Below, one piece after another: positions 43,305 to 51,767 of a stretch of 64,000 nucleotides of DNA (position 1 is the stretch's first letter; every line of letters begins with the position of its first letter). Origin of the DNA: Tabrizicola_A sp965284335 (GTDB taxonomy: Bacteria > Pseudomonadota > Alphaproteobacteria > Rhodobacterales > Rhodobacteraceae); assembly GCF_965284335.1 (NCBI RefSeq), contig NZ_OZ260076.1, one strand, 5' to 3'. Both the position numbers and the translations under genes were made by a program. Below the pieces are notes generated by a model. That model saw nothing but the letters and a program-made list of their open reading frames with translations. It had not been told where the DNA came from and ran no database searches.

Positions 43305-44174
43305 TCAGAACCACTGGCCCGGCTCCATAAGGCCAAGATCCATCAACTGCTGTGAATGCCATTCAAAGCGCACCGAATTGTGCCAGCGGAAATCCTGAAT
43401 GTCGAACATCGAACCCGCATTCGAACGCAAGGCTTTGGCGGTGCGAAAGCTCATCACTGTGGTGGTGATATTGTTGTGCCAAGGACAGGCATAGGTGTTG
43501 AATTCTTCGTCATTGAAGGTGTAGTCGGGCCGCAAGATCAGCCCCGGCTTGGCACGAAACAGCGCGATGCGGTCGATCTTGCGGCGCGGGGCGGGGATAT
43601 GTTCTTCGAACCGCCAGCGCAGCCCGCCAAAGAAATCAAGCTGCCGCTCTTTTGGGTAATTATGATTGGCCGGATCGGGCCTGCCCAGCGCATAATAGCC
43701 CGAGCGGTCCAGATGCGCCTGCTCTAGACACACCGCATTGGGAAAGCGGCCCAGATCCTCGGCATAAAGATCGATGACGTAAGACAGCATCGCCTCGCGC
43801 CGCTCTTCGGCGTGAAAGGCGACCAATTCGCGCACGTTGCGCGTCTCGCAAAAGGGGTGAAACAGGTATTCGGCGTTGTAGCAGTAATAAAGCCAGATGC
43901 CGGGCGCAGCCTCGATCAGGCGGTTGATGGCGGCAAACAACGCCCCCTCGGCGTGAACGTCGTAATCAATACGCTGGATCTTGGCGGCCAGATCCTGCGG
44001 CAGCACGATGGGCGTCGGGGCCAAAAGCACCACTTGGGCAAAGCCCGCTGCCAGATGGTGGCGCAAGGTGGTGTCCACCTCAACCGGATCTTCGGCAAAG
44101 ACAATGGCCACCGGCCCTTTGGCCAAGGCCGCACTGCCATCGGTCAGAAACTGATCTAGCGAGGTGTAATGCAT
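43305..44174 (-). CDS. Hypothetical protein, possibly glycosyltransferase family 2-like
   Basis: This 289-residue protein has no signal peptide. The segment IWLYYCYNAEYLFHPFCETRN resembles the acidic core of small GT-A glycosyltransferases, and FHAEERREAMLSYVIDLYAEDLGRF follows. Many conserved-looking Trp, Arg and His residues support an enzyme. The usual DxD is not clear, so I give this only as a possibility. A longer upstream reading is rejected in favour of ATG 44174. It is divergent from the GFA gene. Confidence 0.55.
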   Translation of the reverse strand: MHYTSLDQFLTDGSAALAKGPVAIVFAEDPVEVDTTLRHHLAAGFAQVVLLAPTPIVLPQDLAAKIQRIDYDVHAEGALFAAINRLIEAAPGIWLYYCYNAEYLFHPFCETRNVRELVAFHAEERREAMLSYVIDLYAEDLGRFPNAVCLEQAHLDRSGYYALGRPDPANHNYPKERQLDFFGGLRWRFEEHIPAPRRKIDRIALFRAKPGLILRPDYTFNDEEFNTYACPWHNNITTTVMSFRTAKALRSNAGSMFDIQDFRWHNSVRFEWHSQQLMDLGLMEPGQWF

Positions 44175-44333
44175 AGGAACCCGAAGGTTTAATTGAGCCT
44201 TAGAATCAAATAATGCCGCAGGCTTTGCAAGGCTCTGTTCGCTGCAATTCAACACAAGGTCGGCAATTGACCAGTCAGACGGGCATTTGGCCCTAAGCTT
44301 GTGGCGTGCAGCACAGGTGGAAAGGGTCAGGCA

Positions 44334-44753
44334 ATGGGCAAAGACAAGGATCACACGGGCGGCTGTCTGTGCGGGGCGGTGCGCTATGAGGCGCGGGGGC
44401 CGTTGCGTGATGTGGTCTATTGCCATTGCAGCCAATGCCGCCGCCAGACCGGGCTTTATTTTGCCGCGACCGCCGTGGACAAGGCCAATTTCACGCTGAC
44501 ATCGGAGGCGAGCTTGCGCTGGTATGCGGCGTCAGATTTTGCTCTGCGCGGTTTTTGTGGTGACTGTGGGTCGGTGCTGTTCTGGAAAGCGCATAGCGCG
44601 CCGCATATCTCCATTCTGGCGGGCAGTCTGGACGATCCGGGCGATCTGCGGGCGGCGTCGCATATCTGCACCGAGGGGCGGCCTCGTTTTTATGCGCTCT
44701 GCGATGGGCTGCCGCAATATGCTCTGGACGCCCCCGGGCTGCCGATTGCATAA
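44334..44753 (+). CDS. GFA/CENP-V family zinc protein
   Basis: This 139-residue protein has the zinc-binding pattern of the glutathione-dependent formaldehyde-activating family: GGCLCGAVRY, YCHCSQCRRQTG and FCGDCGSVLFW. Most members have no proven formaldehyde activity. The start at 44334 follows AAAGGG, and an earlier in-frame start is rejected. It lies 60 bases before miaB. Confidence 0.85.
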   Translation: MGKDKDHTGGCLCGAVRYEARGPLRDVVYCHCSQCRRQTGLYFAATAVDKANFTLTSEASLRWYAASDFALRGFCGDCGSVLFWKAHSAPHISILAGSLDDPGDLRAASHICTEGRPRFYALCDGLPQYALDAPGLPIA

Positions 44754-44813
44754 CCGCGCGTTGCGCGCAGGCTGCGTTTGGCTTATGGGCAGGACCTGCG
44801 AACAGGTGTGGCC

Positions 44814-46124
44814 ATGACCGACGTCAAGAAACTTTTCATCAAGACCTACGGCTGTCAGATGAACGTCTACGACAGCGAGCGCATGGCCGAGGCCATGGGC
44901 GCCGATGGTTATGTGCTGACCGAAACGGCAGAAGATGCCGATATGGTGCTGATCAACACCTGCCATATCCGGGAGAAGGCCAGCGAAAAGCTGTTTTCCG
45001 ATCTGGGCCGGTTAAAGCCGCTGAAACAAGCCAAACCTGACATGAAGATCGGCGTGACAGGCTGCGTGGCCCAAGCCGAGGGTGATGAGATTTTGCGCCG
45101 GATGCCGGTGGTCGATTTGGTCGTTGGCCCACAGGCCTATCACCGCTTGCCCGAAATGGCGCGGGCGGGGCGTCAGGCGGTGGACACCGAATTTCCCGTC
45201 GAGATGAAGTTTGACCTTCTGCCAAAGCGCAAGGCCGCGCGCGGCCCCACCGCGTTTTTGACCGTGCAGGAAGGCTGTGACAAGTTCTGCGCCTTTTGCG
45301 TGGTGCCCTATACCCGTGGGGCCGAGGTGAGCCGCCCGGTGGACCGCATCCTGTCTGAAGCGCGCGATTTGGTGGCGCGCGGGGTGCGCGAGCTGACGCT
45401 GCTTGGCCAGAATGTGAATGCCTATCATGGGAGTGGCCCTGCGGGCGATTACACGCTGGGGCGTCTCTTGCGCGAGATGGCCACGATCGAGGGGTTGGAG
45501 CGGCTGCGCTATACCACAAGCCACCCCAATGACATGGATGATGATCTGATCGCCGCCCATGGCGATTTGCCGCAGCTGATGCCCTATCTGCATTTGCCGG
45601 TGCAGTCCGGCTCGGACCGTATCTTGAAGGCGATGAACCGCAAACACACGGCCGAAGACTACCTGCGGCTGATTGAACGCATCCGCGCCGCGCGGCCCGA
45701 TATTTTGTTGTCGTCCGACTTCATCGTTGGATTTCCCGGCGAGACGGATGCCGACCACGCCGCCACGATGGATCTGATCCGGAGGGTGGGCTATGGGCAG
45801 GCGTTCAGCTTCCGCTATTCGGCCCGTCCCGGCACGCCTGCTGCCGAAAAGACCGCCGTAGAGGAAGACGTTGCAAATGACCGGCTTTACGAGTTGCAGG
45901 CGCTGGTGACCCAGCAACAGCGCGCGGCCCAAGAGGCGATGGTGGGCCGGACGGTTGGTGTGCTTTATGAAAAACCGGGCCGTCAAGCGGGGCAGATGGT
46001 GGGCAAATCCGACCACCTGCATGCGGTGCATGTCAACGACCCTACCGGAACGGTGGGCGAATTGGTGACGGTGCGAATCCTGTCCTCGGCCACGAATTCG
46101 CTGGCAGGTGAGCGGATAAGCTAA
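44814..46124 (+). CDS. miaB: tRNA-2-methylthio-N6-dimethylallyladenosine synthase MiaB
   Basis: This 436-residue radical-SAM methylthiotransferase modifies A37 of tRNAs. The N-terminal cluster cysteines are in YGCQMN, NTCHIR and GCVAQ. The radical-SAM triad is CDKFCAFC. A C-terminal TRAM domain follows (from about residue 370). The start at 44814 gives the normal N-terminus KKLFIKTYGCQMN. Confidence 0.96.
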   Translation: MTDVKKLFIKTYGCQMNVYDSERMAEAMGADGYVLTETAEDADMVLINTCHIREKASEKLFSDLGRLKPLKQAKPDMKIGVTGCVAQAEGDEILRRMPVVDLVVGPQAYHRLPEMARAGRQAVDTEFPVEMKFDLLPKRKAARGPTAFLTVQEGCDKFCAFCVVPYTRGAEVSRPVDRILSEARDLVARGVRELTLLGQNVNAYHGSGPAGDYTLGRLLREMATIEGLERLRYTTSHPNDMDDDLIAAHGDLPQLMPYLHLPVQSGSDRILKAMNRKHTAEDYLRLIERIRAARPDILLSSDFIVGFPGETDADHAATMDLIRRVGYGQAFSFRYSARPGTPAAEKTAVEEDVANDRLYELQALVTQQQRAAQEAMVGRTVGVLYEKPGRQAGQMVGKSDHLHAVHVNDPTGTVGELVTVRILSSATNSLAGERIS

Positions 46125-46266
46125 GACGCCCCGGCCTGCGCCTCATGGCGCTATGTTCGCGGAATGGGCGCAATCTGTTTCCAGTTTCTGCACAACGCCA
46201 AAGCTTTGGCCGTCAAACTCCCAAAATGCGTGGGATAGACCATAGGATAAGCCAAAAATCGCTTTA

Positions 46267-46284
46267 CTTCACCAAAGGGTGAAG
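46267..46284. other. Small hairpin upstream of the OmpA-like gene
   Basis: CTTCACC and GGTGAAG pair around AAAG. The 46125-46355 gap also contains TTGACG at about 46307 and otherwise shows nothing recognisable. It could be a weak miaB terminator or part of a leader. Confidence 0.4.
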
Positions 46285-46355
46285 GCAAATCTCTTTTGAT
46301 AGACATTGACGACCACTGCCAGGTCGAAAGTTATTGACAAAGGGGGGCTGCCACA

Positions 46356-46958
46356 TTGGATCGCTTGTCCAAAGCAGTATTGGGTTTGGTGACGGGGGTG
46401 GCTTTGTCCACCGCAGGGTTCGGAACGGCGGCTTTCGCGCATCCCAGCCCCACCCCACACGAGCATACGCAAAACGTTCCGGGCCCGAAGGTTTCGGGCA
46501 AGATCCAGTGGGGCATCTGGATTGACGACGATGGCTGCATGCATTGGTGGGCCGATGGCGGGCTCGAAGGCTATATGCTGGACCGCGTGAACCCCAAGAC
46601 CGGCAAGCCTGTCTGCCTTAAGCGCAACACCTGCCTGGTGGAAAACACCGACCAGCTGTTTGCCACCGACAGCCACAAACTGACCCCGCACGGCATGCGC
46701 CGGCTTGAGGATTTCTTCCGCAATGCGGGCGCTTTCGGCTATGCCATCTATGGCCATACCGACAGCCGCGCCTCGGATGAATACAACATGCGCCTGTCCG
46801 AACGCCGGGCACGGTCGGTTGCGGATGTCGCCCGCGCCATGGGGGCGATGGTGGACCGTGAAATCGGCTTTGGCGAACGCCAGCCCATCGCATCGAACTC
46901 GACGGCTGCCGGAATGCAGAAGAACCGTCGCGTCGAAGTTGTCTGCTATCGGTGGTGA
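46356..46958 (+). CDS. Exported OmpA-like peptidoglycan-binding protein
   Basis: This 200-residue protein starts with TTG at 46356 behind AAAGGGGGG. A signal peptide (residues 1-28, ending AFA) is followed by a DGC-W-EGY-TGKPVC module (Cys61 and Cys87). A C-terminal OmpA domain carries IYGHTDSRASDEYNMRLSERRA and GFGERQPIAS. The OmpA domain should bind peptidoglycan diaminopimelate. The next gene overlaps its stop (TGATG) and encodes a lipoprotein carrying the same Cys module, so the two probably act together. Confidence 0.85.
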   Translation: MDRLSKAVLGLVTGVALSTAGFGTAAFAHPSPTPHEHTQNVPGPKVSGKIQWGIWIDDDGCMHWWADGGLEGYMLDRVNPKTGKPVCLKRNTCLVENTDQLFATDSHKLTPHGMRRLEDFFRNAGAFGYAIYGHTDSRASDEYNMRLSERRARSVADVARAMGAMVDREIGFGERQPIASNSTAAGMQKNRRVEVVCYRW

Positions 46959-47320
46959 TGAACATGATGAACATTTTGAAAATCGCCACCGGCCTGATGG
47001 CGGCCACGGTTCTGTCGGGCTGCATCGAGGGCGTGACGCCTTATCGGGGTGACCCCAACACTGTGATCGCCACCGCCTATGACCGTGGCCGCGATTCTGG
47101 CGTGTTGGAAGAGGGTCGGGCCGCCATTGCCTATGATCCGGACGGCTGCCAAGGCTGGATCATTGATGACGGCGTCGAAGGCTATTCGGGCCGCCGCTTT
47201 GACCCGGTAACCGGCCTGCCGGTGTGTAACAACCTCTACCCCCCGGGCACTGTGCTGCGCGATTACCAATCGCAATCGCCGGGCCTGCGGGACTATGTCC
47301 CCGGCTGGGCGCAACCCTGA
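46958..47320 (+). CDS. Small lipoprotein sharing a Cys module with the OmpA-like protein
   Basis: This 120-residue protein has a lipoprotein signal peptide with lipobox LSGC (Cys22). Its mature part contains DGCQGWIIDDGVEGYSGRRF and then DPVTGLPVC, with Cys64 and Cys90 spaced 26 residues apart exactly as in the upstream protein. No known domain is recognised. ATG 46958 shares its A with the upstream stop, indicating coupled translation. A strong terminator follows. Confidence 0.75.
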   Translation: MNMMNILKIATGLMAATVLSGCIEGVTPYRGDPNTVIATAYDRGRDSGVLEEGRAAIAYDPDGCQGWIIDDGVEGYSGRRFDPVTGLPVCNNLYPPGTVLRDYQSQSPGLRDYVPGWAQP

Positions 47321-47379
47321 CATCGCGGGCGCGGCCAGCACGCTGGCCTGCCCCAGACTTTGCCGGTTAAAGATTGCTG

Positions 47380-47412
47380 GGGCCATGGTTGCGACCATGG
47401 CCCTTTTTGTTT
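47380..47412 (+). terminator. Terminator of the OmpA-like/lipoprotein operon
   Basis: GGGCCATGGT (47380-47389) pairs with ACCATGGCCC (47394-47403) around TGCG, followed by TTTTTGTTT. The rest of the 47321-47583 gap should hold the phoH promoter, but I see no clear hexamers. Confidence 0.9.
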
Positions 47413-47583
47413 GTCTCGCACTTTGGCGCAAACACGCTATATCTTGGGCAAATGTCACATGGGTTTCGCACAACCACGCAAATATAGCGTCAGTCCTGCG
47501 GATTTTGCTTGCCCGAAGCGCGAAACAGGATGACCATTCAGATGTGTCCCTCTCATGACCCGATCTCAGATAAGGAGACCCCA

Positions 47584-48600
47584 TTGGGCATCAGCGCGTT
47601 GACCCCCCCGACCCGCCCCGAGGATGTTGTCGAGACCGTCCTTGAATTTCCGGATAATCGCCTGTTGATCGGCCTGTGCGGCGAGTTTGACCGCAACCTG
47701 GCGCAGATCGAACATCAGATGGGCGTGCATGTCCTCAGGCGCGGAAACAGGTTGTCGGTGATCGGGGACGCGGGCGCGCGCGAGCAGGCGGCGGCGGTGT
47801 TGCGCGGGCTTTATGCGCGGCTTGAGGCGGGGCGGTCGGTTTCGGCGGGCGATATCGACGGCGCGATCCGCATGGGCCGTCCGATGCCCGATACCTTGCG
47901 CCCCGAGGGCGAGCAGATCGAGATGTTCACCGGCGGCGCCATGGAATTGCGCACCCGCAAGAAGCCGATTGAGCCCCGGACCGAGGCACAAAAGGCCTAT
48001 GTCGCCAATCTCTTTCAGAACGAATTGGGCTTTGGCATCGGCCCGGCGGGCACCGGCAAGACCTATCTGGCGGTGGCGGTAGGCGTGACCATGTTCATCT
48101 CGGGCGCGGTCGAAAAGATCATCCTCAGCCGCCCGGCGGTGGAAGCGGGCGAGCGGTTGGGCTTTCTGCCCGGCGACATGAAGGAAAAGGTCGATCCCTA
48201 TATGCAGCCGCTTTACGACGCGCTGAATGATTTTCTGCCGTCAAAACAGGTGCAGAAGCTTCTGGAGGAAAAGCGCATCGAGATTGCGCCTCTGGCCTTT
48301 ATGCGGGGCCGGACGCTGTCCAATGCCTTTGTGGTGCTGGATGAGGCGCAGAATGCCACGACCATGCAGATGAAGATGTTCCTCACCCGCTTGGGCGAGG
48401 GCAGCCGCATGGTGATTACGGGCGACCGCACGCAGGTGGACCTGCCGCGCGGCGTGGCCTCGGGGCTGGCAGATGCCGAGCGTATCCTGAAGGGGGTGAA
48501 GGGCGTGTCCTTCAACTACTTCACCTCGGGCGATGTGGTGCGCCACCCACTCGTGGCCCGCGTAATCGAAGCCTATGAGCGCGATGAGGCGCAGGGCTGA
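47584..48600 (+). CDS. phoH: PhoH-like ATPase
   Basis: This 338-residue P-loop ATPase of the PhoH/PhoL (YbeZ) type has Walker A GPAGTGKTYLA, Walker B VVLDEAQN, ILSRPAVEAGERLGFLPGDM and ITGDRTQVDLP. It probably acts in RNA metabolism with YbeY, encoded next. TTG 47584 is chosen because AAGGAG lies seven bases upstream; ATGs at 47530 and 47542 lack a site. It is the first gene of phoH-ybeY-corC-lnt. Confidence 0.92.
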   Translation: MGISALTPPTRPEDVVETVLEFPDNRLLIGLCGEFDRNLAQIEHQMGVHVLRRGNRLSVIGDAGAREQAAAVLRGLYARLEAGRSVSAGDIDGAIRMGRPMPDTLRPEGEQIEMFTGGAMELRTRKKPIEPRTEAQKAYVANLFQNELGFGIGPAGTGKTYLAVAVGVTMFISGAVEKIILSRPAVEAGERLGFLPGDMKEKVDPYMQPLYDALNDFLPSKQVQKLLEEKRIEIAPLAFMRGRTLSNAFVVLDEAQNATTMQMKMFLTRLGEGSRMVITGDRTQVDLPRGVASGLADAERILKGVKGVSFNYFTSGDVVRHPLVARVIEAYERDEAQG

Positions 48601-48670
48601 TCTGATGCCGCACCTTCTGCCCCCGTGATCGGGGGTTGAGGGCCGGCGTCTTCCCCGCTAGGCAGCCGCC

Positions 48671-49177
48671 ATGGAACCGCTTGTCGATACCGTCTTTGAA
48701 GACGACCGTTGGGAGGCCTTTGGGCTGGCGCCCTTGGCAGACCGCGCCGTGAGCGCCGCTTTGGCCGAGCTTAACCTGCCAGAGGCGGGGTTTACCCTGT
48801 GCCTGATGGCCTGCGATGATGCTCGCATTGCCGAGTTGAACGGCGATTTCCGCGCCAAGGCCAAGCCAACCAACGTGTTAAGCTGGCCTTCCGAGGAGCG
48901 CGGCAGCGACGACGAGGGGGGGCAACCAGACCTGCCCGAACCCGGGGACGCAGATGACCCCGAACATCTTGGCGATATTGCGATTTCCTATGACACCTGC
49001 ATGGCCGAGGCCGCCGAGGCCGACAAACCCGCCGCCGACCATGTCACCCATCTGGTGATCCATGGGTTTCTGCATTTGCTGGGCTATGACCACATCCGTG
49101 ATGGGGATGCCGCAGTGATGGAGGGAATCGAGGTGCGCGCCCTTGCAAGACTGGGGCTTTGTGACCCATACTTATAG
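48671..49177 (+). CDS. ybeY: Endoribonuclease YbeY
   Basis: This 168-residue metalloprotein matures rRNA and takes part in ribosome quality control. The zinc motif HGFLHLLGYDH is present, with PTNVLSWP and HLGDIAIS. It contains an acidic insertion around residues 78-98 (ERGSDDEGG to DADDPE). It follows phoH by 70 bases in the conserved order. Confidence 0.95.
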   Translation: MEPLVDTVFEDDRWEAFGLAPLADRAVSAALAELNLPEAGFTLCLMACDDARIAELNGDFRAKAKPTNVLSWPSEERGSDDEGGQPDLPEPGDADDPEHLGDIAISYDTCMAEAAEADKPAADHVTHLVIHGFLHLLGYDHIRDGDAAVMEGIEVRALARLGLCDPYL

Positions 49178-49216
49178 CGCCTGCCGAGTGGCGCAGGTAT
49201 TTGGGACAAAGGATCA

Positions 49217-50146
49217 ATGGGCAGTAGTCAAGATGGGTCTCCCGCGGCGCAAAGCGCGCTGCCGAATGACGACACCAGCGAAGGCGCCGATAAGGCCAGT
49301 CGCGGATTTTTCGGGCGGATTTTAGACGCCTTTACCCCCTCGGACGCTCAGGGCGATAGCCCGTCGGACCATGGCCCCGGCAGCCAAGCCCAAGCCGGTG
49401 CTGGCCAGTTGGGCCTTGCCAACCTGCGCAAGCTGCGCGTTGACGACGTGGCGATCCCAAAGGTCGAGATTGCCGCCGTGGCCTTGGATATCGGCAAGGA
49501 TGATCTGGTCGAGGCCTTTCGCCAACACGGCTTTTCGCGACTGCCGGTTTACAAGGGCACATTGGATCATCCCCAAGGGCTGGTGCTGCTGAAAGATCTT
49601 GCCTTGCAGCATGGTTTTGGCGCGGCAGGCCGGTTCAGCTTGAAAAAGCTGCTGCGCCCTGTGCTTTTTGCCCCCCCCTCCATGCCCGCCGCGACGCTGT
49701 TGCAAAAGATGCAACGCGACCGGGTTCATATGGCCTTGGTGATTGACGAATACGGCGGGGTCGATGGGTTGGTGACCATCGAAGACCTGATCGAAACCGT
49801 CATCGGCGAGATTGAAGACGAGCATGACGAAGACGAAGGCACCTTGTGGAAAGAGGAAAAGCCGGGGGTTTTCGTCGCCCAATCCGTCGCGCCCTTGGAT
49901 GAGTTTGAGGCCGCCATTGGCCTAAGCCTGCGCACCGACGAGGATGATGAAGAGATTGACACCTTGGGTGGTCTGGTCTTCGTGCGCATCGGTCGCGTGC
50001 CTGCACGGGGCGAGGTGGTGCCGCATGAAAGCGGGGCCGAGTTCGAGGTGATCGACGCCGATCCGCGTCGAATCAAACGGTTGCGTGTGCGTTTGCCCGG
50101 TGCGGGAAGCGCCAAAGCGCCCGAGCCTGCCGCCGTCGAGGCGTGA
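49217..50146 (+). CDS. corC: CorC-like CBS-domain transporter-associated protein
   Basis: This 309-residue protein has a hydrophilic N-terminus, a pair of CBS domains (about 75-200; HGFSRLPVYKG, DRVHMALVIDEYGGVDGLVTIEDLIE) and a CorC/HlyC domain (about 225-295). The protein is linked to magnesium and cobalt efflux. AAAGGA precedes the ATG. Its stop overlaps the GTG start of lnt. Confidence 0.92.
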   Translation: MGSSQDGSPAAQSALPNDDTSEGADKASRGFFGRILDAFTPSDAQGDSPSDHGPGSQAQAGAGQLGLANLRKLRVDDVAIPKVEIAAVALDIGKDDLVEAFRQHGFSRLPVYKGTLDHPQGLVLLKDLALQHGFGAAGRFSLKKLLRPVLFAPPSMPAATLLQKMQRDRVHMALVIDEYGGVDGLVTIEDLIETVIGEIEDEHDEDEGTLWKEEKPGVFVAQSVAPLDEFEAAIGLSLRTDEDDEEIDTLGGLVFVRIGRVPARGEVVPHESGAEFEVIDADPRRIKRLRVRLPGAGSAKAPEPAAVEA

Positions 50147-51678
50147 CGCGGCGGTTTGTCATGCGAGGTTGGGCTGGATGGCCCCGCCCTTGGTCGGGCG
50201 CGCGGCCAAATGCGCGGCAGGCGGCCTTGGCATTTGGTCTTGGCGCGCTGGCCGGGTTTGGACATGCGCCACTTTATCTTTGGGCCTTAACGCTCATTGG
50301 GCTGACGGGCTTGATCCACCTTGTTGCCGCGCATCGCACGGTGGCGGGGTGGCTGGGGCTTTTGGGCGGCGCGGGCTATGGCGCAGTCGTTCTATCATGG
50401 ATCGTCGAGCCCTTCTTGATCGAACCCGAAACCTTTGGCTGGATGGCCCCTTTCGCGCTGATCTTCATGGCGCTGGGGTTGGGGGCCTTCTGGGGGGCTG
50501 CGGCACGGCTGGCCGCAGCCTTGCCCAGCCGCAATCTTGCGCTCAGTTTTGCTCTGACCCTGACCTTGGCCGAGCATCTGCGGGGCCATATCCTGACCGG
50601 CTTTCCTTGGGGCATGCCCGGCCATGTCTGGATTTCAACGCCCATTGCCCAATTCGGGGCCTATGTCGGCCCTTTGGGGCTGACGCTGGCGCTGCTGTTG
50701 GCCGCCGCGGCCCTGTCCAGTTTGCGGCTGCGGCCTGTTTTGGGGGCGGGCATTGCTGTGGCCATTGGCTGGCTGATGGGGGTTTGGATCCTCTCACAAC
50801 CTTTGCCCGACGGGCCGGGTGTAACTTTGCGGCTGGTGCAGCCCAATGCTGAACAAGCGCTGAAATGGGACCCGGATCAGGCGCGCGTTTTCACGGATCG
50901 CCTGCTGGATGCCAGCGCGGCACCTGCAAAGACCGGAGCGACGCCTGATCTGGTGATCTGGCCCGAAACCGCCCTGCCCTATTTGCTGAATTACAACCCC
51001 GAACTGCCCCCGATCATCGCCGAGGCCGGCCAAGGTGCGCCTGTGGCCTTGGGCGTGCAGCGCGAGGAGGCGGGGCGCTATTGGAACAGCCTTGCCGTGA
51101 TTGACCCAAGCGGCACCGTGACCCAGACCTATGACAAGCACCACCTTGTCCCCTTTGGCGAATATATGCCCTTGGGCGATCTTGCTTATTCGGTCTTTGG
51201 CATCAGCGCCTTTGCCGCTCAGCACGGCGGTGGGTATACGGCGGGACAGGGGCCACAGCTTTTGGATTTCGGCCCAGTGATCGGGCGGGCCTTGCCGCTG
51301 ATCTGCTATGAGGCGGTCTTTCCCCAAGATGTGAACGCCGCTCCCGAACGCCCCGATTGGTTGTTGCATATCACCAATGATGCGTGGTTTGGCACGCTGT
51401 CAGGCCCCTTTCAGCACGCCGATCAGGCCCGGATGCGGGCCATTGAACAGGGCCTGCCGATGGTACGGGTGGCCAATACGGGCGTGACAGCGGTGTATGA
51501 CGCGCGCGGACGCGAGCTTGCGTCGTTGCCCTTTGGCACCCAAGGCCATCTGGATGCCGCCCTTCCCGGTGCATTGCCCGCCACATGGTTCTGGCGTTTT
51601 GGCAATTGGCCGACATTTGTGTTGCTGGCCGGACTCGCCCTTATGGTGTTCCGCCGCCATGGGACGATGAAAACTTGA
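50143..51678 (+). CDS. lnt: Apolipoprotein N-acyltransferase
   Basis: This 511-residue inner-membrane enzyme adds the third acyl chain to lipoproteins. About six N-terminal membrane segments are followed by a periplasmic nitrilase domain. The triad is visible as Glu in WPETALPY, Lys in YDKHHLVPFGE and Cys in LICYEAVFP. The GTG at 50143 overlaps the corC stop (GTGA); ATG 50161 is an alternative start. Confidence 0.95.
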   Translation: MTRRFVMRGWAGWPRPWSGARPNARQAALAFGLGALAGFGHAPLYLWALTLIGLTGLIHLVAAHRTVAGWLGLLGGAGYGAVVLSWIVEPFLIEPETFGWMAPFALIFMALGLGAFWGAAARLAAALPSRNLALSFALTLTLAEHLRGHILTGFPWGMPGHVWISTPIAQFGAYVGPLGLTLALLLAAAALSSLRLRPVLGAGIAVAIGWLMGVWILSQPLPDGPGVTLRLVQPNAEQALKWDPDQARVFTDRLLDASAAPAKTGATPDLVIWPETALPYLLNYNPELPPIIAEAGQGAPVALGVQREEAGRYWNSLAVIDPSGTVTQTYDKHHLVPFGEYMPLGDLAYSVFGISAFAAQHGGGYTAGQGPQLLDFGPVIGRALPLICYEAVFPQDVNAAPERPDWLLHITNDAWFGTLSGPFQHADQARMRAIEQGLPMVRVANTGVTAVYDARGRELASLPFGTQGHLDAALPGALPATWFWRFGNWPTFVLLAGLALMVFRRHGTMKT

Positions 51679-51714
51679 CCTTTCCCAAACCTTGGGCGAA
51701 GCGGTGCGGATGAA

Positions 51715-51764
51715 CTGTCACAACGGCTTCCTGGCGTGGCAGGTATTTTTCACATCGGAGCGCG
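51715..51764 (+). ncRNA. SAM/SAH riboswitch in the metK leader
   Basis: The stem CTGTCAC (51715-51721) pairs with GTGGCAG (51736-51742) and encloses AACGGCTTCCTGGC, the conserved loop of the SAM/SAH riboswitch class found in front of metK in Rhodobacterales. Bases TTCC (about 51728-51731) can pair with GGAG (51757-51760), which is also the ribosome binding site seven bases before the ATG. Ligand binding would hide the site and lower MetK synthesis when S-adenosylmethionine is plentiful. Confidence 0.9.
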
Positions 51765-51767
51765 TCC

